Shown piece after piece: positions 9,019 through 17,806 of a stretch of 64,000 nt of DNA. Every line of letters begins with the position of its first letter. The stretch's first letter is position 1. This stretch comes from Flavobacterium sp. (lineage in GTDB: Bacteria; Bacteroidota; Bacteroidia; Flavobacteriales; Flavobacteriaceae): positions 140,512 through 204,511 of the forward strand of contig JADKBW010000006.1 of NCBI GenBank assembly GCA_016714905.1, given 5' to 3'. Both the position numbers and the translations under genes were made by a program. The notes under the pieces were generated by a model. That model made no database searches. It saw only the letters and a list, made by a program, of their open reading frames with translations, and was not told where the DNA came from.

Positions 9019-9732
9019 TTAAACATGCAAGATTTCCTCCTCAATCAACAAATCTTCTCTTCGAAACCGAAGGAAAACTTGCGCCACGGCAATGACATCT
9101 TTTTCACAATAGGTTATGATGCGATCGATGTCTTTGTCAACGTAATAAACGTGTCCAACTTGACTGCCATCAATGTCTCCTTTAGAAGATGGAATTCCCA
9201 AAATTTTAGTCAATAGCTTTAAAGAGGTGAAATGCTTGTAATCACCAAATTTCCACAATTCTAACGTGTCTAAATGCGGTACTTCCCATGGTTTTTTACC
9301 GAATAAATTGAGTTTATTGGGAATCGCAATTTGATTGATAATCATCCTTCTTGCAATAAAAGGAATATCAAATTCTTTGGCATTATGACCGCACAAAAGA
9401 TGTTGCGCTTTGTCGAAATGATTGTTCATCAGGTTGCTAAAATCTTTCAAAATCTTGGGTTCCTCACCGAAAAAAGATGTCACTCTAAAATTCCGAATAT
9501 CTCCTTTGATAGTGAAATAGCCGACAGAAATACAGATGATTTTTCCAAACTCTGCCCAAATTCCGGCACGTTCGTAAAAGTCTTCTGGACTGTAGTCTTC
9601 TTTTCTTTGAAATTGGGTTTTGAGTTCCCATAGGTTTTGCATTTCAGGATCTAATGCAGTGAAGTTTTCTTGTTCTGGAACCGTTTCGATGTCGATAAAC
9701 AAGATGTTTTCGAGGTTTAATTTTTCAATCAT
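9019..9732 (-). CDS. Predicted 3'-5' exonuclease, PolB-like (RNase H fold)
   Basis: 237 residues. The DEDDy exonuclease motifs are visible: FIDIETVP near the N-terminus (Asp and Glu of motif I), GHNAKEFDIPF in the middle (motif II Asp) and YCEKDV near the C-terminus (motif III, YxxxD). This matches the predicted PolB-like 3'-5' exonuclease family; no polymerase domain is attached. It should remove nucleotides from DNA or RNA 3' ends with two metal ions. The cellular substrate is unknown. Confidence 0.82.
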   Translation of the reverse strand: MIEKLNLENILFIDIETVPEQENFTALDPEMQNLWELKTQFQRKEDYSPEDFYERAGIWAEFGKIICISVGYFTIKGDIRNFRVTSFFGEEPKILKDFSNLMNNHFDKAQHLLCGHNAKEFDIPFIARRMIINQIAIPNKLNLFGKKPWEVPHLDTLELWKFGDYKHFTSLKLLTKILGIPSSKGDIDGSQVGHVYYVDKDIDRIITYCEKDVIAVAQVFLRFRREDLLIEEEILHV

Positions 9733-9773
9733 GGCGTATATAAATTAAGTTAAACAATTATTCTTGGCTTGTA

Positions 9774-10931
9774 CTATTTTCTTTGTGCTAGCATTTTGTA
9801 CGTTTCGTCAATATAAACGAAAAAATCGTCACTATGTGGACTGCCTTTGGTGCTCGCTTGGTGCTGATTTCCCAAACGAACGATAATCAAATCGTCTTGT
9901 GGAATCACAATGACGTTCTGTCCTAAGTGACCGCGCATGTAAAATATCTTTTTGGCTTTGTAATTACACAACCACCAACCGTAGCCATACTCCGGCGACG
10001 CTTCAAATCTAGGGTTTGTCGATGTAGCGATGAAGGTGCTGTCTAACAGTTGTTGCCCATTCCATTTTCCGTGTTGCTTGTATAATTTCCCAAAGCGTGC
10101 AAAATCTCTAGCATTGGATGCAAAACAACAATACGCTTTGACGATTCCGCCTTCGTGATCGGTTTGCCAAAGTGCTTCGTTTTCAGCGCCCATGGGTTCC
10201 CAGAAATTTTCGGCAACATAATCTGCTAAACTTTTTCCCGTTGCTTTTTCGATGCACATCGCAAGCAGTTGGGTGTTTCCGCTTAAGTACTTATAGACTT
10301 TTCCTGGTTCATCAACGCCTTTTAGTCCAAGGATTACACTATTTAAATCATCATCAAAATAGGCGCGTGTTGTAATTGAAAATGGACTGTAATACGATTC
10401 ATCCCAATTCAATCCAGACGACATTGATGACAGATCGCCAACGGTCATGTTGGCTGATTTTCCTGTTTTAAATTCTGGAAAGAAATCCGAAACCTTTTGA
10501 TCTAAACTTTTGATTTTGCCTTGCATGATGGCTTTTCCCAATGAAGCAGACACGATACTTTTTGCCATGGAAAACGAATTTGATTTGGAGTTTTTGTCGT
10601 AATCATCATAATAACTTTCATTCCAAACGCTATCATTTTTGATGATTAGGAAAGCAACCGTCCCCAATTTTTTGTGCCATTTCTCGAGTTCATCGGTTGG
10701 CTTAACACTATTAAAATCTTTGGCGGTTGCCCAAGGTTGTGGTGTATGACTTTTTGGAATTGTGCGGTTGTCAAATTCTTTATAATCTTGAAGAAACGCC
10801 GTGGTGTGACCTTTTAGATAGATGGTCCGCACCGCCTTGATAAGATAATCAACTTGAAAAATATAAAGTAAGGCAATAATCGTGGCGAATAGGATAACAA
10901 ACCAAATAATGATTTTCTTAAGAATTTTCAT
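9774..10931 (-). CDS. Serine hydrolase of the beta-lactamase/PBP class C fold
   Basis: 385 residues. An N-terminal hydrophobic helix (about 7-27) suggests a membrane anchor with the catalytic domain in the periplasm. The SxxK motif is SMAK within FSMAKSIVS, the Tyr motif is YLSGN, and the third motif is RGHLGQ (HxG). This is the group that includes esterases, DD-peptidases and beta-lactamase-like proteins, so the substrate cannot be told from sequence. 41 bases separate it from the exonuclease gene, and the two may be co-transcribed. Confidence 0.85.
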   Translation of the reverse strand: MKILKKIIIWFVILFATIIALLYIFQVDYLIKAVRTIYLKGHTTAFLQDYKEFDNRTIPKSHTPQPWATAKDFNSVKPTDELEKWHKKLGTVAFLIIKNDSVWNESYYDDYDKNSKSNSFSMAKSIVSASLGKAIMQGKIKSLDQKVSDFFPEFKTGKSANMTVGDLSSMSSGLNWDESYYSPFSITTRAYFDDDLNSVILGLKGVDEPGKVYKYLSGNTQLLAMCIEKATGKSLADYVAENFWEPMGAENEALWQTDHEGGIVKAYCCFASNARDFARFGKLYKQHGKWNGQQLLDSTFIATSTNPRFEASPEYGYGWWLCNYKAKKIFYMRGHLGQNVIVIPQDDLIIVRLGNQHQASTKGSPHSDDFFVYIDETYKMLAQRK

Positions 10932-11067
10932 GTGCGGATAATTAATGATAGACGAATTTACATAAATCTTCGTATCCGCAGATTGCTGGCAAAGTTCACG
11001 AAGGGGGGAGAAGGAGGGACCCGTTGAATTTTAAAAGAATATTCTTTCAGCATTGCCAAAAACCTGG

Positions 11068-11538
11068 TTAAAATAAACTTTGCTGTTTTGATGAACTCTC
11101 GTGTTCCAACAGCCATTTCTTGCGCCACAAACCTCCAGCGTAACCTGTGAGTGAGCCGTCGGTTCCGATCACACGATGACAAGGAATGACAATCCACAAT
11201 GGGTTTTTGCCATTGGCAGATGCTACAGCGCGTATGGCTTTGACATCGCCCAGTTTTTTGGATAAGTCCATATAAGAGCAAGTTTTTCCGAATGGGATTT
11301 CGAGTAAGGCTTGCCACACTTTTTGTTGGAATTCGGTGCCTTGTGGATTTACTTTGAAATCGAAATGGGTGCGTTTACCTTCAAAATAATCTTGAAGTTG
11401 CGTGACTGCTTTCTTAAGTTCTTTTGGGATTTTTGTTGTGATGTTACCTTCTTCTAGAATGGAAATAGCAGCTATACCATTGTCATCGCCAGTGATTCTA
11501 GCGGTTCCGAGTGGGGTTTTGATGAAGGCGGTTTCCAT
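11068..11538 (-). CDS. ogt: Methylated-DNA--protein-cysteine S-methyltransferase
   Basis: 156 residues from the ATG giving METAFIKTP; the open frame extends 73 codons upstream but that part is repeat DNA. The acceptor motif IPCHRVIG is present (Cys about 121), followed by LTGYAGGLWRKKWLLEHE. The protein removes O6-methyl groups from guanine onto its own Cys in a one-time reaction. There is no Ada-type regulatory domain. The very C-terminus is SSKQQSLF, which resembles the beta sliding-clamp binding pentapeptide QLxLF. The 136 bases downstream hold a short G-rich stretch and nothing I can name. Confidence 0.93.
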   Translation of the reverse strand: METAFIKTPLGTARITGDDNGIAAISILEEGNITTKIPKELKKAVTQLQDYFEGKRTHFDFKVNPQGTEFQQKVWQALLEIPFGKTCSYMDLSKKLGDVKAIRAVASANGKNPLWIVIPCHRVIGTDGSLTGYAGGLWRKKWLLEHESSSKQQSLF

Positions 11539-11600
11539 GGTGTAAATGTAAAAATACTTCGCCACAAAGACGCAAAGGCTCAAAGAAAACGAGGTGTTTT

Positions 11601-11768
11601 TTAGCCCCGAAAGCAGTGGCATCCTTTTGTTCTGGGGTTCAGAACAAAAGATTACCTCACAAGGTAAATATTTTAATTTGTGTTCGGTCAATTCGCTGCG
11701 CTCGGGTGTAACGTATGGCGGGACCCGAGCTCCTGAAAGGGCGAATCGGCGAAGCAAATAGCTCCTAT
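11601..11768 (-). repeat. Dispersed palindromic repeat, family 1, copy B (long form)
   Basis: Reads TTAGCCCCGAAAGCAGTGG at the left and AAATAGCTCCTATTT at the right, like the other copies but with a ~100-base interior that includes a TTTTGTTCTGGGGTTCAGAACAAAA hairpin (given in parts: arms 11613-11622 and 11630-11639). It fills the space between ogt and the cytochrome gene. It is preceded at 11565-11590 by the short ACAAAGACGCAAAGGCTC element. Confidence 0.65.
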
Positions 11769-12133
11769 TTCAAATTCGAATAAATATATGCTTCAATCGC
11801 TTGCAGTTCCTCGTCGCTCATCATTTTCGTGATGGCAAAGTTGGTTTTCATCACCTCGTATTGCGACGGATCGACAATCGGTTTGTCTTCTTCTTTTAGG
11901 AAACTTACAATACTAGCATTTTGCGCTTGGTACGTTTTAGCTATGTCTTGAATACTTGGACCTATCACTTTTTGATCTTTCAAATGACAAGCGACACAAT
12001 TGCCCTTGGTTTCGAACAGTTCTTTGCCCAAAGCAATTGGTGTTTTAGCTCCAGCTTTTCCGAATGGCTCTGCGGAATCCTTCTTGCAAGAAACGACTAG
12101 GGCAAGGATAAAAATAAATGCAAGTTGCCTCAT
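11765..12133 (-). CDS. c-type cytochrome lipoprotein
   Basis: 122 residues. A lipoprotein signal peptide ends in LVVSC (Cys16), so it is membrane-anchored on the periplasmic or outer side. One heme-binding CVACH motif (about 47-51) and a Met-containing segment YEVMKTNFAITKMM (probable axial Met) make it a small monoheme class I cytochrome c. It starts one base after the hemB stop on the same strand, so heme synthesis and this heme protein are likely co-transcribed. Electron partners are not evident from the window. Confidence 0.87.
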   Translation of the reverse strand: MRQLAFIFILALVVSCKKDSAEPFGKAGAKTPIALGKELFETKGNCVACHLKDQKVIGPSIQDIAKTYQAQNASIVSFLKEEDKPIVDPSQYEVMKTNFAITKMMSDEELQAIEAYIYSNLK

Positions 12134-12134
12134 A

Positions 12135-13145
12135 TTACGAAATCAATTTGACTACATCTTTGGCAAAATAACTGGCAATCATGTCCGCCCCAGCTCTTTT
12201 GATTGCAGTAATTTGTTCCATCATCACCGCGTCGTGATCAAGCCAGCCGCGTTGTGAAGCCGCTTTGATCATGGCATATTCGCCTGAAACTTGGTAAACT
12301 GCCACAGGAACTTCCACAGTATTTTTGATTTCACGTACGATATCTAGGTAGGAAATTCCGGGTTTCACCATGACGATGTCGGCGCCTTCTTCGATATCCA
12401 TGAGGGTTTCGCGAATGGCTTCGATGCGATTGTGGTAATCCATTTGGTAGGTTTTCTTGTCTTTGGGAATGTTCTGTAAATCGACAGGAGCGCTATCGAG
12501 TGCGTCGCGAAATGGACCGTAATGTGCAGAAGCGTACTTGGCGCTATAGGCTAAAATACCAGTATTGATATAGCCTGCATGTTCCAGTGCGTCGCGAATT
12601 TCAAGAATTCTTCCGTCCATCATATCGCTTGGCGCGACGAAATCGGCTCCAGCTTCGGCATGTGAAACGCTCATTTCTGCTAAAATTGCCGACGTAATAT
12701 CATTGGCAATTTGACCGCCTTGCCTGCCGGCAGGCAGGTTTTCGACGATGCCATCATGTCCAAAAGAAGAAAACGGATCGAGCGCGACGTCTGTCATGAC
12801 GAGCATTCCAGGCGTGGCATTTTTTACTGTTTTGATGGCGCGTTGCATCAATCCATTTGGATTTAAAGCTTCGGTGCCTTTGTTGTCCTTGAGATTGTCG
12901 GGAACTTTGACGAAAAGTAGTACTGATTTTAGTCCAAGTTTCCAAAGTTCATGGACTTCCTTCTCAATATTATCAAGGCTCATTCGGAAATAATTTGGCA
13001 TCGATGGAATTTCTTCTTTGATGCCTTTGCCTTCCACGACAAAAAGCGGCACAATAAAGTCGTTGGGAGAAATAATGGTTTCGCGCACGAGTGAACGAAT
13101 GGCTTCGTTGGTTCTGAGTCTTCTATTTCGATTTAATGGAAACAT
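12135..13145 (-). CDS. hemB: Porphobilinogen synthase (delta-aminolevulinate dehydratase)
   Basis: 336 residues. It condenses two 5-aminolevulinate molecules to porphobilinogen. Both active-site Lys segments are clear: YSAKYASAHYGPFRDA and MVKPGISYLD. The metal loop reads TDVALDPFSSFGHDG, with Asp and Ala where the zinc-dependent enzymes have Cys, so this is the Mg-type, non-zinc form. After HDGIVEN there is an extra LPAGRQG, encoded by the palindrome at 12721-12736; homologs go directly to a short loop there. The insert is in frame and outside the catalytic Lys segments, so activity may survive. First gene of the minus-strand unit with the cytochrome. Confidence 0.94.
   Translation of the reverse strand: MFPLNRNRRLRTNEAIRSLVRETIISPNDFIVPLFVVEGKGIKEEIPSMPNYFRMSLDNIEKEVHELWKLGLKSVLLFVKVPDNLKDNKGTEALNPNGLMQRAIKTVKNATPGMLVMTDVALDPFSSFGHDGIVENLPAGRQGGQIANDITSAILAEMSVSHAEAGADFVAPSDMMDGRILEIRDALEHAGYINTGILAYSAKYASAHYGPFRDALDSAPVDLQNIPKDKKTYQMDYHNRIEAIRETLMDIEEGADIVMVKPGISYLDIVREIKNTVEVPVAVYQVSGEYAMIKAASQRGWLDHDAVMMEQITAIKRAGADMIASYFAKDVVKLIS
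12721..12736. repeat. Perfect 16-bp palindrome inside hemB
   Basis: TGCCTGCCGGCAGGCA is its own reverse complement and very GC-rich against the AT-rich surroundings. It encodes the extra LPAGRQG heptapeptide of HemB. Confidence 0.85.
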
Positions 13146-13187
13146 GTTTTTAGTATTTTAGATTTTTTAAAAATAATTTTCTATTCT

Positions 13188-14129
13188 TTACAGGCCAACT
13201 TTTTTCGCCAAATATTTATATGATTCTTTCACTTTTCGAGGCGGATTAAAACGATAACCCACGGTAAATTTAACTGTGGAAATATTATCGTTTATTTGGA
13301 TGCTGTTAGTTTCACTTTGTATATAATCGTTGTAATTATAATTGATGAAGGCAAAAAACGAATCGATGTTGTAGCCTAATTTTAGACTTGAATCGACTTC
13401 ATATAAAGAAGACACTTTTCCATCGATATCATTGAATCCAAAACCTATTGCAAGTCCGGCTGACACTAATAATTTTTTGTGCAACACCAAATTATAATAG
13501 TAGGAAGGCGCTACTGAAAAAATAAAAACATCACTTTGCGTTGTGGCATTGCCGTCATTCAAATCAAAGTTAGTATAGTAAATAGTGGCTGAAGGCATAA
13601 AACTTCCGGCGCTTTTGGTTTGCCATTCTTTTTGATTGGACAATGTTTTGAAAGAGAAATTGTCATTGAAAACATAAGATGTTGTTCCGCCTATTTTGGT
13701 TGTTCGAAGTTTTGGGAAAAGTACTTCGACATTGTCTTGTTGAACATAAAACCCAGTTTGATTGATGAATGCGATGGTTTGCATCCATTTTTTAAATATC
13801 ATTCGAGTTTCTAAAGTAAACAATTTTGAGCCAGCATTATCTTTGTTTTCGGCGAAGAATTGCGGTGAAATACCGTAGCTGATATCAATAAACTTATAAC
13901 TTAAGTTCGCGCCGATTTGTTGTCTGGTGTTGGGTTCAAAACGGAGTTGTTTCTTAACTCCATTCGGAATAAAAGTTGCCTGAAAACGGTTGGATGTGTT
14001 TAGGTAATAAAGACTGGCGGTTACTTTTTCGCTATAAGATTTGAAATAAGGATTGCTAATGGAATCGTTTTGCGCCAATCCATTGAAGCTAATAAGACAT
14101 ACAATTATATATATGTATTTTACATCCAT
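13188..14129 (-). CDS. DUF4421-like outer membrane beta-barrel protein
   Basis: 313 residues with an N-terminal signal peptide (about 1-19, ending LAQ). The rest alternates polar and hydrophobic residues as in an outer membrane barrel, with repeated aromatic strand ends and a C-terminal YRFNPP segment. The opening part (SEKVTASLYYLNTS...QIGANLSYKFIDISYGI) fits the DUF4421 family, whose function is unknown. It overlaps the end of hemF by 10 bases, so it is translated from the heme operon. A role in porphyrin or metal traffic would be speculation based on position only. Confidence 0.7.
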   Translation of the reverse strand: MDVKYIYIIVCLISFNGLAQNDSISNPYFKSYSEKVTASLYYLNTSNRFQATFIPNGVKKQLRFEPNTRQQIGANLSYKFIDISYGISPQFFAENKDNAGSKLFTLETRMIFKKWMQTIAFINQTGFYVQQDNVEVLFPKLRTTKIGGTTSYVFNDNFSFKTLSNQKEWQTKSAGSFMPSATIYYTNFDLNDGNATTQSDVFIFSVAPSYYYNLVLHKKLLVSAGLAIGFGFNDIDGKVSSLYEVDSSLKLGYNIDSFFAFINYNYNDYIQSETNSIQINDNISTVKFTVGYRFNPPRKVKESYKYLAKKVGL

Positions 14130-15022
14130 TGAATTGGTTTTTCTAAAACTCTAATCAACTTTTCTTCTTCACTTCCTGCTTCCGGATGATGGTCATACAC
14201 CCATTGCACGTGCGGCGGCAAACTCATCAAAATACTTTCGATGCGGCCATTGGTTTTGAGTCCAAATAAAGTGCCCTTGTCGTGCACGAGATTGAATTCG
14301 ACGTAACGCCCACGACGGATTTCCTGCCAAGTTCTATTGGCGGCTGTAAATGGTAATTCTTTTCTTCTTTCAACAATGGGAACATACGCTTGCAGGAAAC
14401 TATTGCCGACTTCGGTAACGAAATTGTACCAATCTTGCATTTGCATGTTGTCGGTTGCTTTGCAATAATCGAAGAACAAACCTCCTATTCCACGGGCTTC
14501 GTGACGATGCGCATTCCAGAAATAATCGTCGCATTGCTTTTTATATTTCGGATAAAACTCGATGTTATGTTTGTCACAAGCGGTTTTGCATGTTTGGTGA
14601 AAATGAATGGTGTCTTCCTCGAACAAATAATAAGGCGTGAGATCTTGTCCTCCGCCAAACCATTGTTGGATAATATTGCCTTGTTCGTCATACATCTCGA
14701 AATAACGCCAATTGGCATGAACCGTTGGCACCATTGGACTTTTGGGATGAATAACGAGACTCAGTCCACAGGCGAAAAAATCAGCTTCTCCTACCTGAAA
14801 CATTTTCTGCATCGCTTCTGGTAATTTGCCATGAACCGCCGAAATATTGACACCTCCTTTTTCGAAAACCTTTCCGTTCTCAATGACACGCGTTCTACCG
14901 CCGCCACCTTCTGGTCGCTTCCAGAGATCTTCGCGAAATTTCACCAGGCCATCGACAGCTTCTAATCCGAGACAGATTTGATCTTGAAGTTGGTGTATGT
15001 AATTTAAGAATTGCTCTTTCAC
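14120..15022 (-). CDS. hemF: Oxygen-dependent coproporphyrinogen III oxidase
   Basis: 300 residues, the normal length of HemF. It decarboxylates and oxidises two propionates of coproporphyrinogen III to vinyls using O2. Family segments include EGGGGRTRVIENGKVFEKGGVN near the N-terminus (given here only as landmark: residues ~36-57), WFGGGQDLTPYY, HRHEARGIGG and RRGRYVEFNLVHDKGTLFGL. The start at MKEQFLNYIHQLQ is well placed. It is downstream of hemE and overlaps the DUF4421 gene. Use of the aerobic enzyme fits an oxygen-respiring organism. Confidence 0.95.
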   Translation of the reverse strand: MKEQFLNYIHQLQDQICLGLEAVDGLVKFREDLWKRPEGGGGRTRVIENGKVFEKGGVNISAVHGKLPEAMQKMFQVGEADFFACGLSLVIHPKSPMVPTVHANWRYFEMYDEQGNIIQQWFGGGQDLTPYYLFEEDTIHFHQTCKTACDKHNIEFYPKYKKQCDDYFWNAHRHEARGIGGLFFDYCKATDNMQMQDWYNFVTEVGNSFLQAYVPIVERRKELPFTAANRTWQEIRRGRYVEFNLVHDKGTLFGLKTNGRIESILMSLPPHVQWVYDHHPEAGSEEEKLIRVLEKPIQWM

Positions 15023-15063
15023 GGTTGTCGACTATAAGATGATCGTTAATGTTATCCGGGGTT

Positions 15064-15136
15064 TGCGTGAGGGATGGCAGCAAGGTGCCGTGCACCGCGA
15101 ACAGCCCGACCCGCCTTTTTCGGCGTGGTCACGCCC
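15064..15136. repeat. GC-rich dispersed-type element between hemE and hemF
   Basis: A GC-rich block (TGCGTGAGGGATGGCAGC at the left, CGCGAACAGCCCGACCC in the middle, GGTCACGCCC at the right) in an AT-rich genome. It has the look of a mobile intergenic repeat known to me from Flavobacterium genomes, but I see only one copy in this window. Confidence 0.45.
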
Positions 15137-15145
15137 CAATAATTA

Positions 15146-16171
15146 TTAATTGCCGTATTCTTTCACCGCATCAATAAATGCTTTGGCGTGATCTACGGGA
15201 ATGTTGGGTAAAATGCCATGTCCGAGATTGACGATGTATTTGTCTTTTCCGAACTCGTCGATCATTTGATGCACCATTTTCTTGATGGTCGGAATCGGTG
15301 AGAGCAATCGCGATGGATCGAAATTGCCTTGCAGCGTGATATTTCCGCCGGACAAGTAACGGGCGTTTCTTGGAGAACACGTCCAATCGACACCTAAAGC
15401 GGATGCGCGACTTTTTCCCATTTCATTGAGCGCAAACCAGCAACCTTTTCCGAAGACTATAACGTGTGTGTCATCGGCGAGTGCTTCGACAATTTGATTG
15501 ATGTATTTCCATGAGAATTCCTGATAATCGACTGGTGACAGCATGCCGCCCCAAGAGTCGAAAATCTGAACCGCATTGACGCCGGCTTTTACTTTTTCTT
15601 TTAAATAGAGAATCGTGGTGTCGGTGATTTTTTGCAATAAAACATGCGCCGCTTCTGGATGCGTGAAGCAAAATCCTTTGGCGGTGTCGAAACTTTTTGA
15701 ACCTTTTCCTTCGACGGCGTAACAGAAGATTGTCCATGGCGAACCTGCAAAACCAATCAATGGCACCTCATCGTTGAGCATTTCTTTGGTGAGTTTAATC
15801 GCGTCCATGACGTACCCCAACGTTTCGTGGATATTGGGAACAATCACTTTTTCTACGTCTTGTGGCGTACGAATTGGATTGGGTAAAAATGGACCGACGC
15901 TTTCTTTCATCAAGACTTCGATGCCCATAGCTTGCGGAACCACCAAAATATCAGAAAACAAAATCGCCGCATCGGGTGCAATTCGACGAATGGGTTGAAC
16001 GGTAATTTCGGCTGCTAATTCCGGAGTTTGACAACGGGTGAAAAAATCGTATTTGTCGCGCAAGGCAATGAATTCAGGTAAATATCTTCCGGCTTGACGC
16101 ATCATCCAAACAGGTGGACGATTGACGGTTTCTCCGCGTAATGCTTTTAAAAATAGGTCGTTTTTGATCAT
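15146..16171 (-). CDS. hemE: Uroporphyrinogen decarboxylase
   Basis: 341 residues. It removes the four acetate carboxyls of uroporphyrinogen III to give coproporphyrinogen III. Signatures: RPPVWMMRQAGRYLPE near the N-terminus (the conserved Arg pair that holds the substrate), then GFAGSPWTI and FDSWGGMLSP. Start at MIKNDLFLKAL is the standard one. It lies between hemD (37-base gap containing a small GACGC-AATG-GCGTC hairpin) and hemF on the minus strand. Confidence 0.96.
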   Translation of the reverse strand: MIKNDLFLKALRGETVNRPPVWMMRQAGRYLPEFIALRDKYDFFTRCQTPELAAEITVQPIRRIAPDAAILFSDILVVPQAMGIEVLMKESVGPFLPNPIRTPQDVEKVIVPNIHETLGYVMDAIKLTKEMLNDEVPLIGFAGSPWTIFCYAVEGKGSKSFDTAKGFCFTHPEAAHVLLQKITDTTILYLKEKVKAGVNAVQIFDSWGGMLSPVDYQEFSWKYINQIVEALADDTHVIVFGKGCWFALNEMGKSRASALGVDWTCSPRNARYLSGGNITLQGNFDPSRLLSPIPTIKKMVHQMIDEFGKDKYIVNLGHGILPNIPVDHAKAFIDAVKEYGN

Positions 16172-16208
16172 AATATTTATGTGCTACAAAGACGCAATGG
16201 CGTCCGTT

Positions 16209-16879
16209 TTAAACTTCGCTGTAATATTTTATACATTGAATAATTACATTTTCAATGGAGGGTTGATTGGCAATAATGCAATGAGATGTTATTTTTTCGA
16301 CTGGTTCTGCGGTGGTTTTTCCGATGCAAAAACAGGTTTCATCCGTGATGGTATTGGCTTGTACGTAACTTTCTACGGCAGATGGGCTAAAAAATAGAAT
16401 GCCATTTGGTTTTGAATTTATGGCCTGTGGCGTAAGGATTGTTTCATATACTTCTATTTCTTCAAATCTTACCTTGGCTAATGTTAAGGAATCAGGAAGG
16501 ATTTCTCTTCTTAAATTTCCGCTGAAAAAAACAAAACTTTCTTCGCTGTACTGATTACAAATCGTCGAAGCTAATTCGGACGCATAGTCGGCGCTTTCAA
16601 CTACTCTAAATCCATTGAGTTCTAAGGCTGATTTGGTTTTTTGTCCGATGCAGAAGCACTTTTTACTTCGCAATAGTTCTATTTTATTATTTTTTAAGAT
16701 ACTATCGACAGCATTTTGACTAGAAAAAATCAGGTTTTGAAACTTACTTTTAAAGGTAAACTTTTTTAGTTTGATTTTAATAAAATCTGCCTCAACCACG
16801 GAAAATTAGCATTGAGCAAATACTGCTTTTGATTTGCTTGTAGTTTTTTAGTGGATGCGATTCGCACTTGATTTTTCAT
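16209..16879 (-). pseudogene. hemD: Uroporphyrinogen-III synthase, frame broken near the N-terminus (probable sequence error)
   Basis: The main frame (16209-16799) gives a HemD domain that begins abruptly at VEADFIK. In another frame just upstream, from an ATG at 16879, lies MKNQVRIASTKKLQANQKQY followed by LLNANFP, a good HemD N-terminus. The two join if one base is restored at about 16798-16801 (CCG-TGG read as CCGGTGG). The whole would be about 223 residues, the usual length. The enzyme closes and inverts ring D of hydroxymethylbilane. The start is 3 bases after the hemC stop, as expected for one operon. Confidence 0.8.
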
Positions 16880-16882
16880 TTC

Positions 16883-17806
16883 TTAAGCTTTCGGTTTGAA
16901 ATGATTTCTCAGCACTTCCATGATTTCTTTTCCGCCGTTTTTTAAAACTTCTTGCGCTGAATAATAGCCTAATTTCTTCCATTCTTGGATGGGAACTGAT
17001 TTTTCGACGAGTACTTTTTCCTTTCCATCCAACGAAAATAAAACCCCTTTGAAAAGAATATCGTCTTCAATAATTCTGGCGACGGCACCAATTGGCGCGG
17101 TGCATCCACCTTCTAGTGTTTTAAGAAATTGGCGTTCGATATGCGTGCACACTTCGGTTTCTACATCATTCAATTCCGAAACAGCATCCAAACAATAATT
17201 GTCATTCCCCATTGCCACGACAATCATAGCGCCTTGTGCTGGCGCGGGAATCATCCAATCTAAATTGATATAATTTTCTGGTTTTATATTAATTCTTTCC
17301 AATCCAGCAGCGGCAAAAACGGCTCCGTTCCATTCACTGTCTTGGAGCTTTTGCATTCTGGTATTGACGTTGCCACGAAGATCGACCACTTTGTGATTCG
17401 GATGTCGATGCAACCATTGTGCTTGACGGCGAAGACTTCCCGTGGCGATTGTTCCACTGGAATTTAAGAAATCTAAGTTGCCTTTATGAACCAATATATC
17501 TAAAACATTGGCACGTTCTAGTACGGCAGCTTGAACAATTCCTTGTGGTAACGCAGTTGGTACGTCTTTCATCGAATGCACGGCAATATCCACTTGACCA
17601 TTGATCATTGCAATGTCTAAGGTTTTCGTGAAAATTCCTGTGATTCCAAGCTCGTATAAAGGCTTGTCTAGAATAATATCTCCTTGCGATTTGACCGCAA
17701 TGATTTCGGTTTTATACCCTAAATCTTCTAGTTTATTTTGAACGGTATGTGCTTGCCAAAGCGCCAATTCGCTATCGCGCGTTCCGATGCGTATGGTTTT
17801 GTTCAT
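16883..17806 (-). CDS. hemC: Hydroxymethylbilane synthase (porphobilinogen deaminase)
   Basis: 307 residues. It joins four porphobilinogens into hydroxymethylbilane. The cofactor-binding Cys is in LEGGCTAPIGA (Cys235). The N-terminal IGTRDSELALWQA, the RGNVNTRMQKL segment and GSLRRQAQW are typical. The start codon overlaps the hemA stop by one base (TAATG), so the two are translationally coupled. Confidence 0.96.
   Translation of the reverse strand: MNKTIRIGTRDSELALWQAHTVQNKLEDLGYKTEIIAVKSQGDIILDKPLYELGITGIFTKTLDIAMINGQVDIAVHSMKDVPTALPQGIVQAAVLERANVLDILVHKGNLDFLNSSGTIATGSLRRQAQWLHRHPNHKVVDLRGNVNTRMQKLQDSEWNGAVFAAAGLERINIKPENYINLDWMIPAPAQGAMIVVAMGNDNYCLDAVSELNDVETEVCTHIERQFLKTLEGGCTAPIGAVARIIEDDILFKGVLFSLDGKEKVLVEKSVPIQEWKKLGYYSAQEVLKNGGKEIMEVLRNHFKPKA

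Noticed and set aside
10958..11317. Minus-strand reading frame overlapping ogt
   Set aside because: It lies in another frame of ogt and the downstream gap and shows no protein-like features.
11539..11757. Upstream extension of the ogt reading frame
   Set aside because: It runs through repeat copy B and has no similarity to Ogt; the ATG at 11538 gives the normal N-terminus.
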